NCBI GenBank assembly: GCA_938075415.1
Contig: CALJHC010000018.1
Location: 1 to 64,000 of the forward strand
DNA length: 64,000 nt
Reading direction: 5' to 3'
Source of the DNA: an uncultured Rubripirellula sp.
GTDB taxonomy: Bacteria > Planctomycetota > Planctomycetia > Pirellulales > Pirellulaceae
Shown one piece after another: positions 38,485 to 47,612 of the stretch; position 1 is the stretch's first letter, and the number at the start of each line of letters is the position of its first letter. Under the pieces are notes generated by a model, which saw only the letters and a list, made by a program, of their open reading frames with translations, did not search any database and was not told where the DNA came from. A program made the translations under genes and the position numbers.

Positions 38485-41049
38485 TCACTGAAGCAGTTTC
38501 GCCAGGTAATCAGCGGTAGCATTGCCTCGCAGAGCGGCAATTCGCTCAGGAGTTCCCATCCCAAGCACCCTGCCACCGCCAACGCCTCCTTGCGGGCCCA
38601 GATCGATCATCCAATCGCAACTCGCCAAGAGATCAAACTGATGCTCAATAACGATGACTGTATTTCCACCATCAACCAAGCCATGCAGCACATCCACCAG
38701 ACGCTTGACATCCGCAAAGTGCAGTCCGGTCGTGGGTTCGTCCAACAGGTACAGCGTTTTCCCTGTAGCACGTTTGGCCAATTCCGTTCCTAGTTTAATA
38801 CGTTGCGCCTCACCGCCACTTAGCGTGGTGCTGGCTTGCCCAAGACGCAGATAACCAAGCCCCACTTTTTGCAGCGACAGCAACAGTCGGTAAACCTTTG
38901 GAATACTGTCAAAAAAAACAACCGCCTCATCCACCGTCTGATTCAGCACATCAGCAATCGTTAACGCCTTGAACCTGACTTGAAGCGTCTGACGGTTAAA
39001 GCGTTTTGATCCACACGCCGTGCAGGTCACAAAAAGGTCGGATAAGAAATTCATCTCTATCCGTTCCACACCGTGCCCTTTGCACCGCTCGCATTGACCA
39101 GATTTTGAATTAAAACTGAACCGACTTCCCGAGAAACCACGAGCCTTCGCCTCTCGTGTTGCGGCAAAAACCTTTCGGATCTCATCCATTACGCCAGAAT
39201 AAGTTGCCGGACAGCTTCGTGGGCTACGACCGATGGGCGATTGATCAATTGGAACCAGCTTGTCAATCAGTTCTGCCCCCTTAAGTGACACGAAGGGACC
39301 AGGAGGACTCGCCTTGAGCCCAAGTGATTCCGCCAAGGCTGGATATAAAGTGTCATTAATAAGCGAACTTTTTCCGCTGCCAGAAACTCCGCTGATTCCA
39401 ATCAAACACCCAATGGGGAATTCAACATTGACCGACTGCAGGTTGTGCAATTGAGCGCCTTTGAGAATCAAGCGTCGCTGGGGGTCAACACTTCTTCGGG
39501 TTCGCGCCTCGGATATTTTCTCACTTCCCCGTAGAAAGGCTCCCGTCAGACTCTTGGGATCACCCTCGACATCACTGGGGGTACCCTGACTAATTAACTG
39601 ACCGCCCTGGATTCCGGCACCGGGACCTATATCCACTACGAAATCAGCCGCTCTCATGGTGGCCTCGTCGTGTTCAACCACCACCACCGTATTGCCAGCC
39701 TGCTGTAAGGACCGAATGCATTGAAGCAGGCGATCGTGATCTGCCGGATGCAGGCCGATCGATGGTTCATCCAGAACGTAACAGACACCGACCAACCCGC
39801 TGCCGAGACTGGTCGCCAATCGTACTCGCTGCAATTCACCTCCGCTGAGCGTTTCAGCAGGTCGATCGAGCGTCAGATACCGGACCCCCACTTCTTCCAG
39901 ATAACGAAGTCGTCGAATGACTTCTCGCTGGACAGGGTCAGCGATTAGCGAATGAGTCGTACTGAGCCTCTCCGGCAGACCCTCAAACCAATCCCTCGCT
40001 TCATACAGCGGTTTTCTGAGCAAATGATGGATGGGAAGGTTATCGACGGTGACAGCAAGAGCTTCCGGACGAAGTCGACCTCCACTGCAATCCGAGCAAG
40101 GGCTGAATGTCCCTGACACGTGCCCAAGACCAACACACGATCGGCACGCGCCGTAGGGGCTGTTGAAACTGAACGTTCTCGGTTCAATCTCCTCAAAGCT
40201 CTCACCACAATCAACGCAGGCCATCTGCGTGCTGTAAATTTTCTCTTCCCATTTTCCTGATTCAAGCTGCGTCGAAGTGGATAACAGACCGTTCCCCAAC
40301 CTCAATGCGAGTTGTACTGATTCTGCCAAACGCTGCTCGATTCCTTCGCGAAGGACGAGGCGATCGACAACCGCCTCAATTGTGTGATTCTTTCGAGGCG
40401 CGAGATCTGGTACCTCTTCAAGCGGGAAAACTTCCCCATCCACCCGAGCCCGAATCAGACCCGCTTTTCGAATCGATTCGAATACTTCGCGATGAGAACC
40501 CCGCCTCCCACGCACCATCGGCGCCAACAAGATCAGCTTGCTCGACTTGGGCGAGGCAAGCAACGTCTCTTTGATCGCATCAGCCGACTGCCTTGAAATG
40601 GAAGAGCCGCAACTCGCGCAGTGCGGTATCCCAATCCTTGCATACAAAAGTCTCAGGTAGTCATAGATCTCGGTAATGGTGGCAACCGTACTACGAGCAC
40701 CGCTTGCTCCCGGTTTTTGATCGATTGCAAGAGTGGGCGCCAATCCCTCAATTAACTCAACGTCGGGTCGTGGAAGCTGATCCAAGAATTGACGGGCGTA
40801 GGCGGAAAGACTGTCAATGTACTGCCGCTGTCCCTCCGCATACAAAGTGTCGAAGGCGAGGGAACTTTTCCCACTCCCCGACACACCCGTAATCACTGTC
40901 ACCGCATCCCGCGGAATATCCAGGTCGATACCCTTCAAATTGTGCACCGATGCGCCCCGAATTCGAATCACCGAGCGATCTTGTGGAAACGCACTGTCCA
41001 AAACCGATTCTTCATTGATTCTTGTCGTTTTGGCGGTGGACAAAGCCAA
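38485..41049 (-). CDS. uvrA: UvrA-type excinuclease subunit lacking most of the insertion domain
   Basis: 854 residues against about 940 in E. coli. Two ABC ATPase halves are complete: Walker A GVSGSGKSS (55-63) and again ISGVSGSGKSSL, signatures LSGGELQRVRLA and LSGGEAQRIKLG, and Walker B followed by DEPSIGLH and DEPTTGLH. The UvrB-binding region (LLAPMVRGRRGSHREVF) is present. Zinc ligands C278, C281, C302, C305 and a second module CERCKGHG...CTAC are kept. Between GLGHV and CSDCSGGRLRPE only about ten residues remain where E. coli has more than 100, so the DNA-contacting insertion domain is gone. Start is TTG 41049, uncertain. Divergent from dgt. Confidence 0.93.
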   Translation of the reverse strand: MALSTAKTTRINEESVLDSAFPQDRSVIRIRGASVHNLKGIDLDIPRDAVTVITGVSGSGKSSLAFDTLYAEGQRQYIDSLSAYARQFLDQLPRPDVELIEGLAPTLAIDQKPGASGARSTVATITEIYDYLRLLYARIGIPHCASCGSSISRQSADAIKETLLASPKSSKLILLAPMVRGRRGSHREVFESIRKAGLIRARVDGEVFPLEEVPDLAPRKNHTIEAVVDRLVLREGIEQRLAESVQLALRLGNGLLSTSTQLESGKWEEKIYSTQMACVDCGESFEEIEPRTFSFNSPYGACRSCVGLGHVSGTFSPCSDCSGGRLRPEALAVTVDNLPIHHLLRKPLYEARDWFEGLPERLSTTHSLIADPVQREVIRRLRYLEEVGVRYLTLDRPAETLSGGELQRVRLATSLGSGLVGVCYVLDEPSIGLHPADHDRLLQCIRSLQQAGNTVVVVEHDEATMRAADFVVDIGPGAGIQGGQLISQGTPSDVEGDPKSLTGAFLRGSEKISEARTRRSVDPQRRLILKGAQLHNLQSVNVEFPIGCLIGISGVSGSGKSSLINDTLYPALAESLGLKASPPGPFVSLKGAELIDKLVPIDQSPIGRSPRSCPATYSGVMDEIRKVFAATREAKARGFSGSRFSFNSKSGQCERCKGHGVERIEMNFLSDLFVTCTACGSKRFNRQTLQVRFKALTIADVLNQTVDEAVVFFDSIPKVYRLLLSLQKVGLGYLRLGQASTTLSGGEAQRIKLGTELAKRATGKTLYLLDEPTTGLHFADVKRLVDVLHGLVDGGNTVIVIEHQFDLLASCDWMIDLGPQGGVGGGRVLGMGTPERIAALRGNATADYLAKLLQ

Positions 41050-41147
41050 GATCCGTGTGGGCGTGTCATGTTGGGAATGCTAGTATGGATACACCCTAAG
41101 CGACAGGCAAACAATTGAAAATCCAACCACTGCCATTGGATCACCAA

Positions 41148-41153
41148 AAGGAG
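41148..41153 (+). promoter_or_regulatory. Ribosome binding site deciding a TTG start of dgt
   Basis: AAGGAG five bases before TTG 41159. It is one of the few strong Shine-Dalgarno sequences in the window and supports the rare start codon. Confidence 0.85.
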
Positions 41154-41158
41154 ACTCT

Positions 41159-42325
41159 TTGGACGATTCCGATCACGGATCGATAATCGATCTCAGCCGT
41201 TATGAAGATCGAGAGCATCTGCTGCTAGCTTCGTATGCGACGCACAGCCGCGACTCTTTGGGCCGAGTCGTTCCCGAAACGGGGCATTCTTACCGAGGAC
41301 CCTACGCTCGCGACAGAGATCGCATCTTGCACAGCAGCGCATTTCGTCGGCTCAGCGGCAAAATGCAAGTGTTCACCGGCGAGATGGGTATCTACCATCG
41401 AACCCGACTCACCCACACCTTCGAAGTCGCCTCCGTCGCACGCACCATTGCCCGGGCACTCAAATTAAATGAGGATCTGACCGAAGCGTTGGCGCTGATG
41501 CACGACATTGGTCATCCACCGTACGGACACTGCGGTGAGGACGTTCTTGATGAGTGCATGTCAAGCGAGGGTGGTTTTTCTCATAATCAGTTTGCGTTAG
41601 TCATTGTTCAAGAACTCGAAAACCGCTACCCCGAGTTCAGTGGGCTCAACTTATGTCACGAAACCCTTGCCGGGCAGGATACTCGGGCGAACAAAGAAGC
41701 TGCGGCCGTTGGCCGTTCACCCAACCTCGAAGTGCAGCTTGTTGACGCGGCTGATTCGATCGCCTACGACGCACACGACGTCGATGATGCCCTTCAACTC
41801 GGTCTTTTGTCGATCGAAGATTTGGCTCAACTAGCGATCGTGCGCAGAGCTGTTGAAAAAATCCAACAATCACACGGTTCGATCCCGCCTCAACAAATGC
41901 GACAATCGCTGGTCCACGAATTGATTGACGCCCAAGTCAGTGACCTCTTGGAAACCAGCACTCAACTTCTGACCAGCCATCTCGGAAAATCCTCCGAAGA
42001 AATCAGTCAACTGGGATTGCGACTGCATCACAGCGAAACGACTGCCGCAGAACGCCGCGAATTGGAATCCTTCTTATTCGATTCCGTTTACCGACACGAG
42101 CGTCTCCTGCCAGTGCGTGATGCGGCCGCAAATCGCTTGCTGGTCCTTTACGACAAATTAATTGCAAAACCGGAAAGGCTACCGCTTCGCTTTCGGCAGC
42201 GATGCAACGTTCTCTCCAAGTCACGCGTTGTTGGCGAATACCTTGCCGGAATGACCGACAGTTTTTGCGATTACCAATTTAAACAGATCACTAGTCTTTC
42301 TGCTGGCCCGCTCGCCGACTGGTAA
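41159..42325 (+). CDS. dgt: Deoxyguanosinetriphosphate triphosphohydrolase-like protein
   Basis: 388 residues. HD-superfamily phosphohydrolase: H86 in RLTHTFEVASVAR, H115-D116 in MHDIGHPPYGH, and a later Asp in VDAADSIAYDAHDVDDAL complete the metal site. The opening part RDRDRILHSSAFRRLSGKMQV is diagnostic of dNTP triphosphohydrolases, which release triphosphate from dNTPs and control nucleotide pools. The length fits the shorter Dgt-like class rather than the 505-residue E. coli enzyme. TTG 41159 is the start because AAGGAG precedes it. Divergent from uvrA with 109 bp between. Confidence 0.93.
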   Translation: MDDSDHGSIIDLSRYEDREHLLLASYATHSRDSLGRVVPETGHSYRGPYARDRDRILHSSAFRRLSGKMQVFTGEMGIYHRTRLTHTFEVASVARTIARALKLNEDLTEALALMHDIGHPPYGHCGEDVLDECMSSEGGFSHNQFALVIVQELENRYPEFSGLNLCHETLAGQDTRANKEAAAVGRSPNLEVQLVDAADSIAYDAHDVDDALQLGLLSIEDLAQLAIVRRAVEKIQQSHGSIPPQQMRQSLVHELIDAQVSDLLETSTQLLTSHLGKSSEEISQLGLRLHHSETTAAERRELESFLFDSVYRHERLLPVRDAAANRLLVLYDKLIAKPERLPLRFRQRCNVLSKSRVVGEYLAGMTDSFCDYQFKQITSLSAGPLADW

Positions 42326-42482
42326 GCATTGGATTCAGGCGCGTCCAATACATGACTCGTTCGAATCACCCAAGCCGGGCCTCCAATAGCAGCAGATCAT
42401 TCGCCGCGAGACTCGAAATCGTCAAAACGGATCGAAGCAGGCAACTGCAATTCGCTCAGCCTTGAAAATCCACGCGGCATCG

Positions 42483-43445
42483 CTATCTGTACTGTTCGTG
42501 ACAAGCATCACAGCGTTGTCGGATCGCAGCGACACCTTGACGAACCGAATCATAATCATCGCGACCAATTGCCTTAACGACCTGAACCGACTGTTCGGTC
42601 ATCGAATCACTCAGACCCTGATAGTCCTCGTCATCAGCCTCATCCATCCCTTCCTGAATCAACACTTCACCTACCAACGACAACAGTTCGGCGTTACGTT
42701 GAACTGCATCAATCTGTCCTCGAAACGATTTCTCATCTCGAACACCATCTTCGAGTTCACCAATTAACAACTCCAGGTATTCCATCATGGGTGACCGGTC
42801 GACGATCGAAGACCAATCATTCTCGGGCTCGGAGTCTCTTCCGGTTAGGCCACCACCTGAAACAAGGTCAGCGAGATCTTGCTTTCGCAATTTGGCCTCG
42901 TTGTAAACCTGAGTGGAACCTGCTTTGCAATTGTACGCTGTTCTGGCAATCAGGTCCCTTGCAACGGGGGCGTCTTTTTTCCAACGTACTTCGCCTTTGA
43001 AATCATTGATGACCGCGAACAGCGTTGCCAATACAGATAAATCAAGTCTGGCCTCCAGGTAGCCGCCACCATTGAAAGCACCCGGCGTGCTGACCACCGT
43101 GTCGTAATGCAATCGGAGTCGTTTTATCTCGTCCTCAATGGAACTCGCGGAGATTAACTTCTCCCAATTTCCTGATCCCTCACTGTCAGAATCACCTTTG
43201 CCAGCGTTACCACCCCCAGACGATTGAGCTTGCATCTGTTTTTCACTTGCCGCCCTCAGTTTGGAAAGACTCGGCAAACCTGCCCGAAACGCCTCCTCAA
43301 GACTGCCAAAAAAAACTCCGCCTGTCTCATCCTTCTCAAACTTGGGTACCGGTGCGCGTCTCTCGTCAGCAATCACCAGTGAAACAACAAAGCAAGCCCC
43401 AATCGCAGTCACCAACCAGCGTTGAAAAGGTGAGGTTAAATTCAT
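42483..43445 (-). CDS. Exported cytochrome c'-like protein
   Basis: 320 residues from ATG 43445 (ATG 43472 would add nine). A signal peptide (LVTAIGACFVVSLVIA) is followed by a long region with a low-complexity Gly/Ser/Asp linker and helical segments. The C-terminus ends CDACHEQYR, a CxxCH heme site (C312, C315, H316) at the very end, exactly where cytochromes c' and c-556 carry it. Only one heme motif is present. The protein is about twice the size of a classical cytochrome c', so an extra N-terminal helical domain is likely. No electron-transfer genes adjoin it. Convergent with dgt. Confidence 0.82.
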   Translation of the reverse strand: MNLTSPFQRWLVTAIGACFVVSLVIADERRAPVPKFEKDETGGVFFGSLEEAFRAGLPSLSKLRAASEKQMQAQSSGGGNAGKGDSDSEGSGNWEKLISASSIEDEIKRLRLHYDTVVSTPGAFNGGGYLEARLDLSVLATLFAVINDFKGEVRWKKDAPVARDLIARTAYNCKAGSTQVYNEAKLRKQDLADLVSGGGLTGRDSEPENDWSSIVDRSPMMEYLELLIGELEDGVRDEKSFRGQIDAVQRNAELLSLVGEVLIQEGMDEADDEDYQGLSDSMTEQSVQVVKAIGRDDYDSVRQGVAAIRQRCDACHEQYR

Positions 43446-43680
43446 TGAACATCCAATGCAAAAAAGAGTCATTCACAGGCTATTATCGAGGCGATCCCGT
43501 AGAGCCAAACCAGTGTTTTTAATCAGCGTCTACCGCCCAAGATTACTAACACGACCCCGCTCAACAATCCAGCGTCCCAGATAGTCTTGCGTTTCCGTTG
43601 ACGAAAAACAAATAAAAGCAGAAAAACAGGGATCAAATCGAAACGGGTTCGCAGAAAAACCGGGAAATGCAGGCAATTCA

Positions 43681-45318
43681 TTACACCGGAGCTGATTCTG
43701 CATCCAGATCCAGAGAAGCTTCTTCCTTCAATTTCTTTGCATCTAGCTCGTGGTTAAGAATCTCCAGAAGCGTCTGCATGAACACGACGACCATCGGACC
43801 AACCAGAATACCGATAGGCCCAAAAACCTGCACTCCACCCAGAACACTCAACAGCGCAAAAAGGGGATGCATGGTTGATCGCCCGTGCAATACGTACATC
43901 TTAATGACGTTATCGATCGAAGAGACCAAGGTCGCACCATAAATCATCAGAAAAATCGCGGCGCCCCATCGTTGTTCAACCGCGCCCAAATACACAGCAC
44001 AGGGCACCCAAATCGAGGCAGCCCCCAGAAATGGAACCAAAGCCATCAAACTGGTGATGAGGAAAAGGAAAATAACAGACTGAAAACCAAGAAAATAGAA
44101 TGCCACTGATGCCAACAGCCCCTGAACCACGGAGCTTGCAATGCTGGCCAAAACCACCGCCCGACTCGTCCGTTCAAACTCCAGAAGCAACCGTTCCTCG
44201 TAACGATCATCTAATGGACTCAGACGCATTAGGGTCTGAATCATGGAGGCACCGTCCTGCAAAAAGAAGTAAATTGCGATCACCAGGACACCTCCCCCGA
44301 GAATCAGTTGCACAAGAAAGGTTCCGGTGGCACTGGTGAGTGTTACAAACCGTGGATGAAGTGATTGACGAGCGCGGGTGAGAACGCCCTTAAAATCTTC
44401 AGCACTTGGATTGGCAAGCAAACGCACCTGACTGAGGAAGGTGCCACCGAGAAATTCTCTCATCCACGATCGTATCGCCGCAGAAGCAATCACGCTCTGT
44501 CGATGGAATGCTTCTTCTCCGCGGAGTCTTTCGATAACATTCGGCTCGGCTCCAACGGTCAGCGAAGATTGACGTTCACTCACCGCTTCCTTCAATTCCT
44601 TGAGACGGGATTCTGCATTGGCCGCGGCAGGGTCCGCAGTCGCAGATCCCAGTTCTTCGGCCTGCAGGTAGGCTAGCAACATTAATGCCTCATCCACATT
44701 CTCCTGAACAATCACCGGCGTCATCGCCACCGCCCCATCATCAAACTCACCTAAATTGTCGGCCAGTTGATCAAGTCGGCGAAATTGCTCAGGATGCTTC
44801 AAGGCGACGCCTATCTGCTCCCTGCCTCGCTGCAAAGCACTGGTGAGATCCTCGAAATTCACGTGGCTAACCATCGCGGTGAATTGGCCCGTGGCGATCG
44901 AAATAACGGTAAACACCGGCGCCAGCACAACTATCATGATCAGAGACGTTGTCAGGAAGCAAGCAAGACGTGCGCGATTCCCAACGCGATTCAAGATCCA
45001 CTCATGCACGGGACGAAACAACACCACCAGCAAAACTGCGAGAAATAGAGGTACGAAAAATCCCGCCATCACTCGATAAAATAAGACACCAACGGCAACG
45101 ATTCCGAGAATCAGCATCACAATCGACAGCAGGCGGGCCATCGTTGGGAAGGTCGAAACGAGACCGTCTTGCCATTGATCCCCACTCTCCGATGCCTTGC
45201 TGCTTATTCGAGAATCTTCCTCGGGCATTCTCTCCAACTCTGCCTCAGTGATCTGTTCTTCACCACAGGAATTCGTTGGCGTGTCATGATTCTCGCCAGA
45301 CGATTCATTCTTGTTCAT
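43681..45318 (-). CDS. AI-2E/PerM-family transporter
   Basis: 545 residues. The C-terminal half carries the family signatures: PFLGAASIWVPCAVYL, SSIDNVIKMYVLHGR and HPLFALLSVLGGVQVFGPIG, in a set of about seven to eight membrane helices. An acidic N-terminal tail (1-55) precedes the first pair of helices (60-102, 117-143). A hydrophilic, partly coiled insert of about 180 residues (150-330) separates the early helices from the rest, so the protein is much longer than the usual 350. The family includes TqsA and Na+/H+ antiporter-like members; the substrate here is unknown. ATG 45318. Confidence 0.88.
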   Translation of the reverse strand: MNKNESSGENHDTPTNSCGEEQITEAELERMPEEDSRISSKASESGDQWQDGLVSTFPTMARLLSIVMLILGIVAVGVLFYRVMAGFFVPLFLAVLLVVLFRPVHEWILNRVGNRARLACFLTTSLIMIVVLAPVFTVISIATGQFTAMVSHVNFEDLTSALQRGREQIGVALKHPEQFRRLDQLADNLGEFDDGAVAMTPVIVQENVDEALMLLAYLQAEELGSATADPAAANAESRLKELKEAVSERQSSLTVGAEPNVIERLRGEEAFHRQSVIASAAIRSWMREFLGGTFLSQVRLLANPSAEDFKGVLTRARQSLHPRFVTLTSATGTFLVQLILGGGVLVIAIYFFLQDGASMIQTLMRLSPLDDRYEERLLLEFERTSRAVVLASIASSVVQGLLASVAFYFLGFQSVIFLFLITSLMALVPFLGAASIWVPCAVYLGAVEQRWGAAIFLMIYGATLVSSIDNVIKMYVLHGRSTMHPLFALLSVLGGVQVFGPIGILVGPMVVVFMQTLLEILNHELDAKKLKEEASLDLDAESAPV

Positions 45319-45426
45319 CGTGATTCACCCAAGCAACCGGTACCTTGATAACGCCGTTCGATGACTTTTATACCCGATCGTTACCGAAAGGATCAGCGTT
45401 TAAAAAAACGTAAAGAGTTAAAAGCT

Positions 45427-45464
45427 CACCTCTACGACCCACTTTCACCTCTACGACCCACTTT
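45427..45464. repeat. 19-bp tandem duplication
   Basis: Two identical copies of CACCTCTACGACCCACTTT (45427-45445, 45446-45464). Confidence 0.92.
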
Positions 45465-45767
45465 CAATTGAAATGATCCATCAGTAGCAAACCGGCTCGT
45501 AGGCGAACTGCCTGAATAGCCTGATCGTCCTTCAACATCGCCGAATCCAACACAACCACACCCAACGCCCACTTTTTTGGTTGTCATCTCGTGTCGATCG
45601 CCTTGCGGCAATATGGTGGAGACACATCTGGACAAGTCAAAATAGGCTAATCAAAGGAGATCTTCTGAAATGTAATCAAATCATTCAACACAGTTCACAG
45701 GTCAAAATACCACCGACAAATCTCAAATTACCAGGATGGTCATCAACATCTTTGTAAACTGGGGTTG

Positions 45768-45827
45768 GCACCACCACGATCGATACCACCACGATCGCTA
45801 CCAACACGATCGGTACCACCACGATCG
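45768..45827. repeat. 15-bp tandem repeat, 4 copies
   Basis: Unit NTACCACCACGATCG at 45768, 45783, 45798 and 45813, with changes only in the first two bases and one internal base; every copy ends in the palindrome CGATCG-like CACGATCG. Confidence 0.95.
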
Positions 45828-46007
45828 GCACTGGCCAAACAAGTCAACCAAACTCCAAAACCTGCCGAAAGTTAATCAGACAGCGGTCGCATGGGTGGTA
45901 GATCCTTGACTTTGTCAAAAGTCGTCACCCGAATTTTAAATTGGCACCCTTTAATCACGATTCCGATGGTCGGCACAAAAACGGTGTTGGCTTCCTCCGT
46001 AGGTCAA

Positions 46008-47141
46008 ATGATGGATAAGCGTTCCCGACAGCGTCGTTGGATCAAACGATTTATCAAACCGACCATTTTTCTGGTGGTCGTGACAGCACTCATTTTTTCA
46101 GGTCGCCATGCTCGCGATCAATGGCAGGAACAAGTTCGGAGACAGAATGACGAAATTGCGAGAATTGACCGACAGATCAGCCGATCTGGTCAGTCGGCCA
46201 AAGTCAGCGTTCTGATTACACAACGCGATAACTTGCAACGAACTGTTCCTAGCCTGAAAAACTTGAACTGGAAATACCTCGGACTCTCTGCCGTGCTCTA
46301 TGGGATCGGATTACTTCCATCCGGTCTGTTGCTGCGATCAGCCCTGCAGTCCCTTGGGCAGCAAGTCAGAATATCAACCGCACTAGCCGCTCAATTACTT
46401 GGCCATGTGGGTAAGTATGTACCGGGCAAGGCTCTGGTTGTGTTACTGAGAGCGAAAGCGTTATCCCGCGATGACATCCCAATGCTTACCGCTAGCCTCT
46501 GTGTCTTTGTCGAGACGTTCATGATGATGGCCGTTGGAGCAACGTTTGCAACGGTGATTGTAATTTGGCTACCGGTACCTATATGGATCGTGAACCTCGC
46601 AGCATTCACAGCATTGCTCGCTATTGCCCCGACTCTCCCGCCAATCTTAAATCGGGTCGTTAAAAAACTGGCTAGCAGAAAGCAAAGCCTCAACAAGGAG
46701 AAAGCTCCTTCAGTTCGCTTGTCGGCCGATGCGGAAGATCCCAACCGTTACCAGCCTTCTCCCTGCGAAACCCGCGTCGAGATGACCTGGACTTTTTTCA
46801 CATGGGGCTGGCTTTGGTCGACTCTGACTTGGGTTTTCCTCGGTCTTTCGTTTATGTTTGTCGTTCTCGCCATTCCAACCGCCGCGACGATTCCGGATCC
46901 GCCGCAACTATTCGCAATTTGTACCGCTGCAATCAGCTTGGCTGTCGTAGTAGGTTTTGCCTCATTACTACCCGGTGGAGCGGGTGTTCGCGAACTTGTG
47001 TTGGCGACAATTTTGGGCATTGCCATTACCGCATCACATGGGTTGATGGCAGCAATCATTATGCGTGCAATTCATCTATTGGTCGAAGCATGCCTCGGTT
47101 TGTTCTCCTGGCGTGTGTTGCGCAATCTCGACGAAACTTAA
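46008..47141 (+). CDS. LPG-synthase transmembrane-region-like (YbhN/UPF0104) protein
   Basis: 377 residues from ATG 46008 (ATG 46011 also fits; AGGT lies just upstream; the frame opens at ATG 45891 with an extension that does not look native). One N-terminal membrane helix (KPTIFLVVVTALIFSG) is followed by a coiled-coil stretch (RRQNDEIARIDRQI and on), then about six to eight helices with the family motifs GHVGKYVPGKAL and GFASLLPGGAGVRELVL. Such proteins resemble the flippase half of MprF. No synthetase domain is attached, so lysyl transfer is not expected; lipid flipping is possible but unproven. Confidence 0.85.
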   Translation: MMDKRSRQRRWIKRFIKPTIFLVVVTALIFSGRHARDQWQEQVRRQNDEIARIDRQISRSGQSAKVSVLITQRDNLQRTVPSLKNLNWKYLGLSAVLYGIGLLPSGLLLRSALQSLGQQVRISTALAAQLLGHVGKYVPGKALVVLLRAKALSRDDIPMLTASLCVFVETFMMMAVGATFATVIVIWLPVPIWIVNLAAFTALLAIAPTLPPILNRVVKKLASRKQSLNKEKAPSVRLSADAEDPNRYQPSPCETRVEMTWTFFTWGWLWSTLTWVFLGLSFMFVVLAIPTAATIPDPPQLFAICTAAISLAVVVGFASLLPGGAGVRELVLATILGIAITASHGLMAAIIMRAIHLLVEACLGLFSWRVLRNLDET

Positions 47142-47612
47142 CAACAGCAATAAGTGATAACCAAACTAGCTAAATAGCAGTCCTGCTTGCTAACGAAACC
47201 CCTTGGCATGGCGAGGTTTTCAATTACACAAATCTATTGGGCCTCGATTAACCCAATCGCTAGAACCAATTCCATCCTAGGCTGCGAGTGTGAAGGCTAG
47301 GGAGGGTGAAGGCTAGGGAGTGTGAAGGCCAGGGAGTGTAGCTTTCATTGGGGCAATGCATCATGCCCTTTGTGAATTTTCCTGTTGATTGCCTAATGAC
47401 ATGACCTAGCCGCACACCTATTTCGATACCGTCGCGGCTGACCTGAAATCGGCGTAAAAATTCTCTTGCAATGACGCCGCATTCGACGCCTGGCTTTGAC
47501 GATGCCGACAACGGCAAAACTTCTTTCCTGAAAACTGACTTGACTACGGGTGCTGAATTGCGAAGGGTTGTTTTAACAGCCAACTCTAGCTACTTGTGTT
47601 ACCGCGGGGACC
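47142..47612. other. Spacer before the VWA gene
   Basis: 471 bp with a 16-bp tandem repeat. A weak inverted repeat near 47193-47219 lacks a T-run and is not called a terminator. Confidence 0.45.
47288..47335. repeat. 16-bp tandem repeat, 3 copies
   Basis: Unit GTGTGAAGGCTAGGGA at 47288, 47304 and 47320, with one change in each of the later copies. Confidence 0.93.

Larger units (their letters stand above)
45319..46007. other. Divergent spacer with two tandem repeats
   Basis: 689 bp holding two separate short tandem repeats and no recognised gene other than the possible 39-codon 5' extension of the next gene from ATG 45891. Confidence 0.5.

Noticed and set aside
45768..45827. Possible CRISPR array or similar
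   Set aside because: Units are directly adjacent without spacers, and far shorter than CRISPR repeats; the same applies to the other arrays.
47193..47219. Possible terminator after the LPG-synthase-like gene
   Set aside because: The inverted repeat has several mismatches and is not followed by a T-run.
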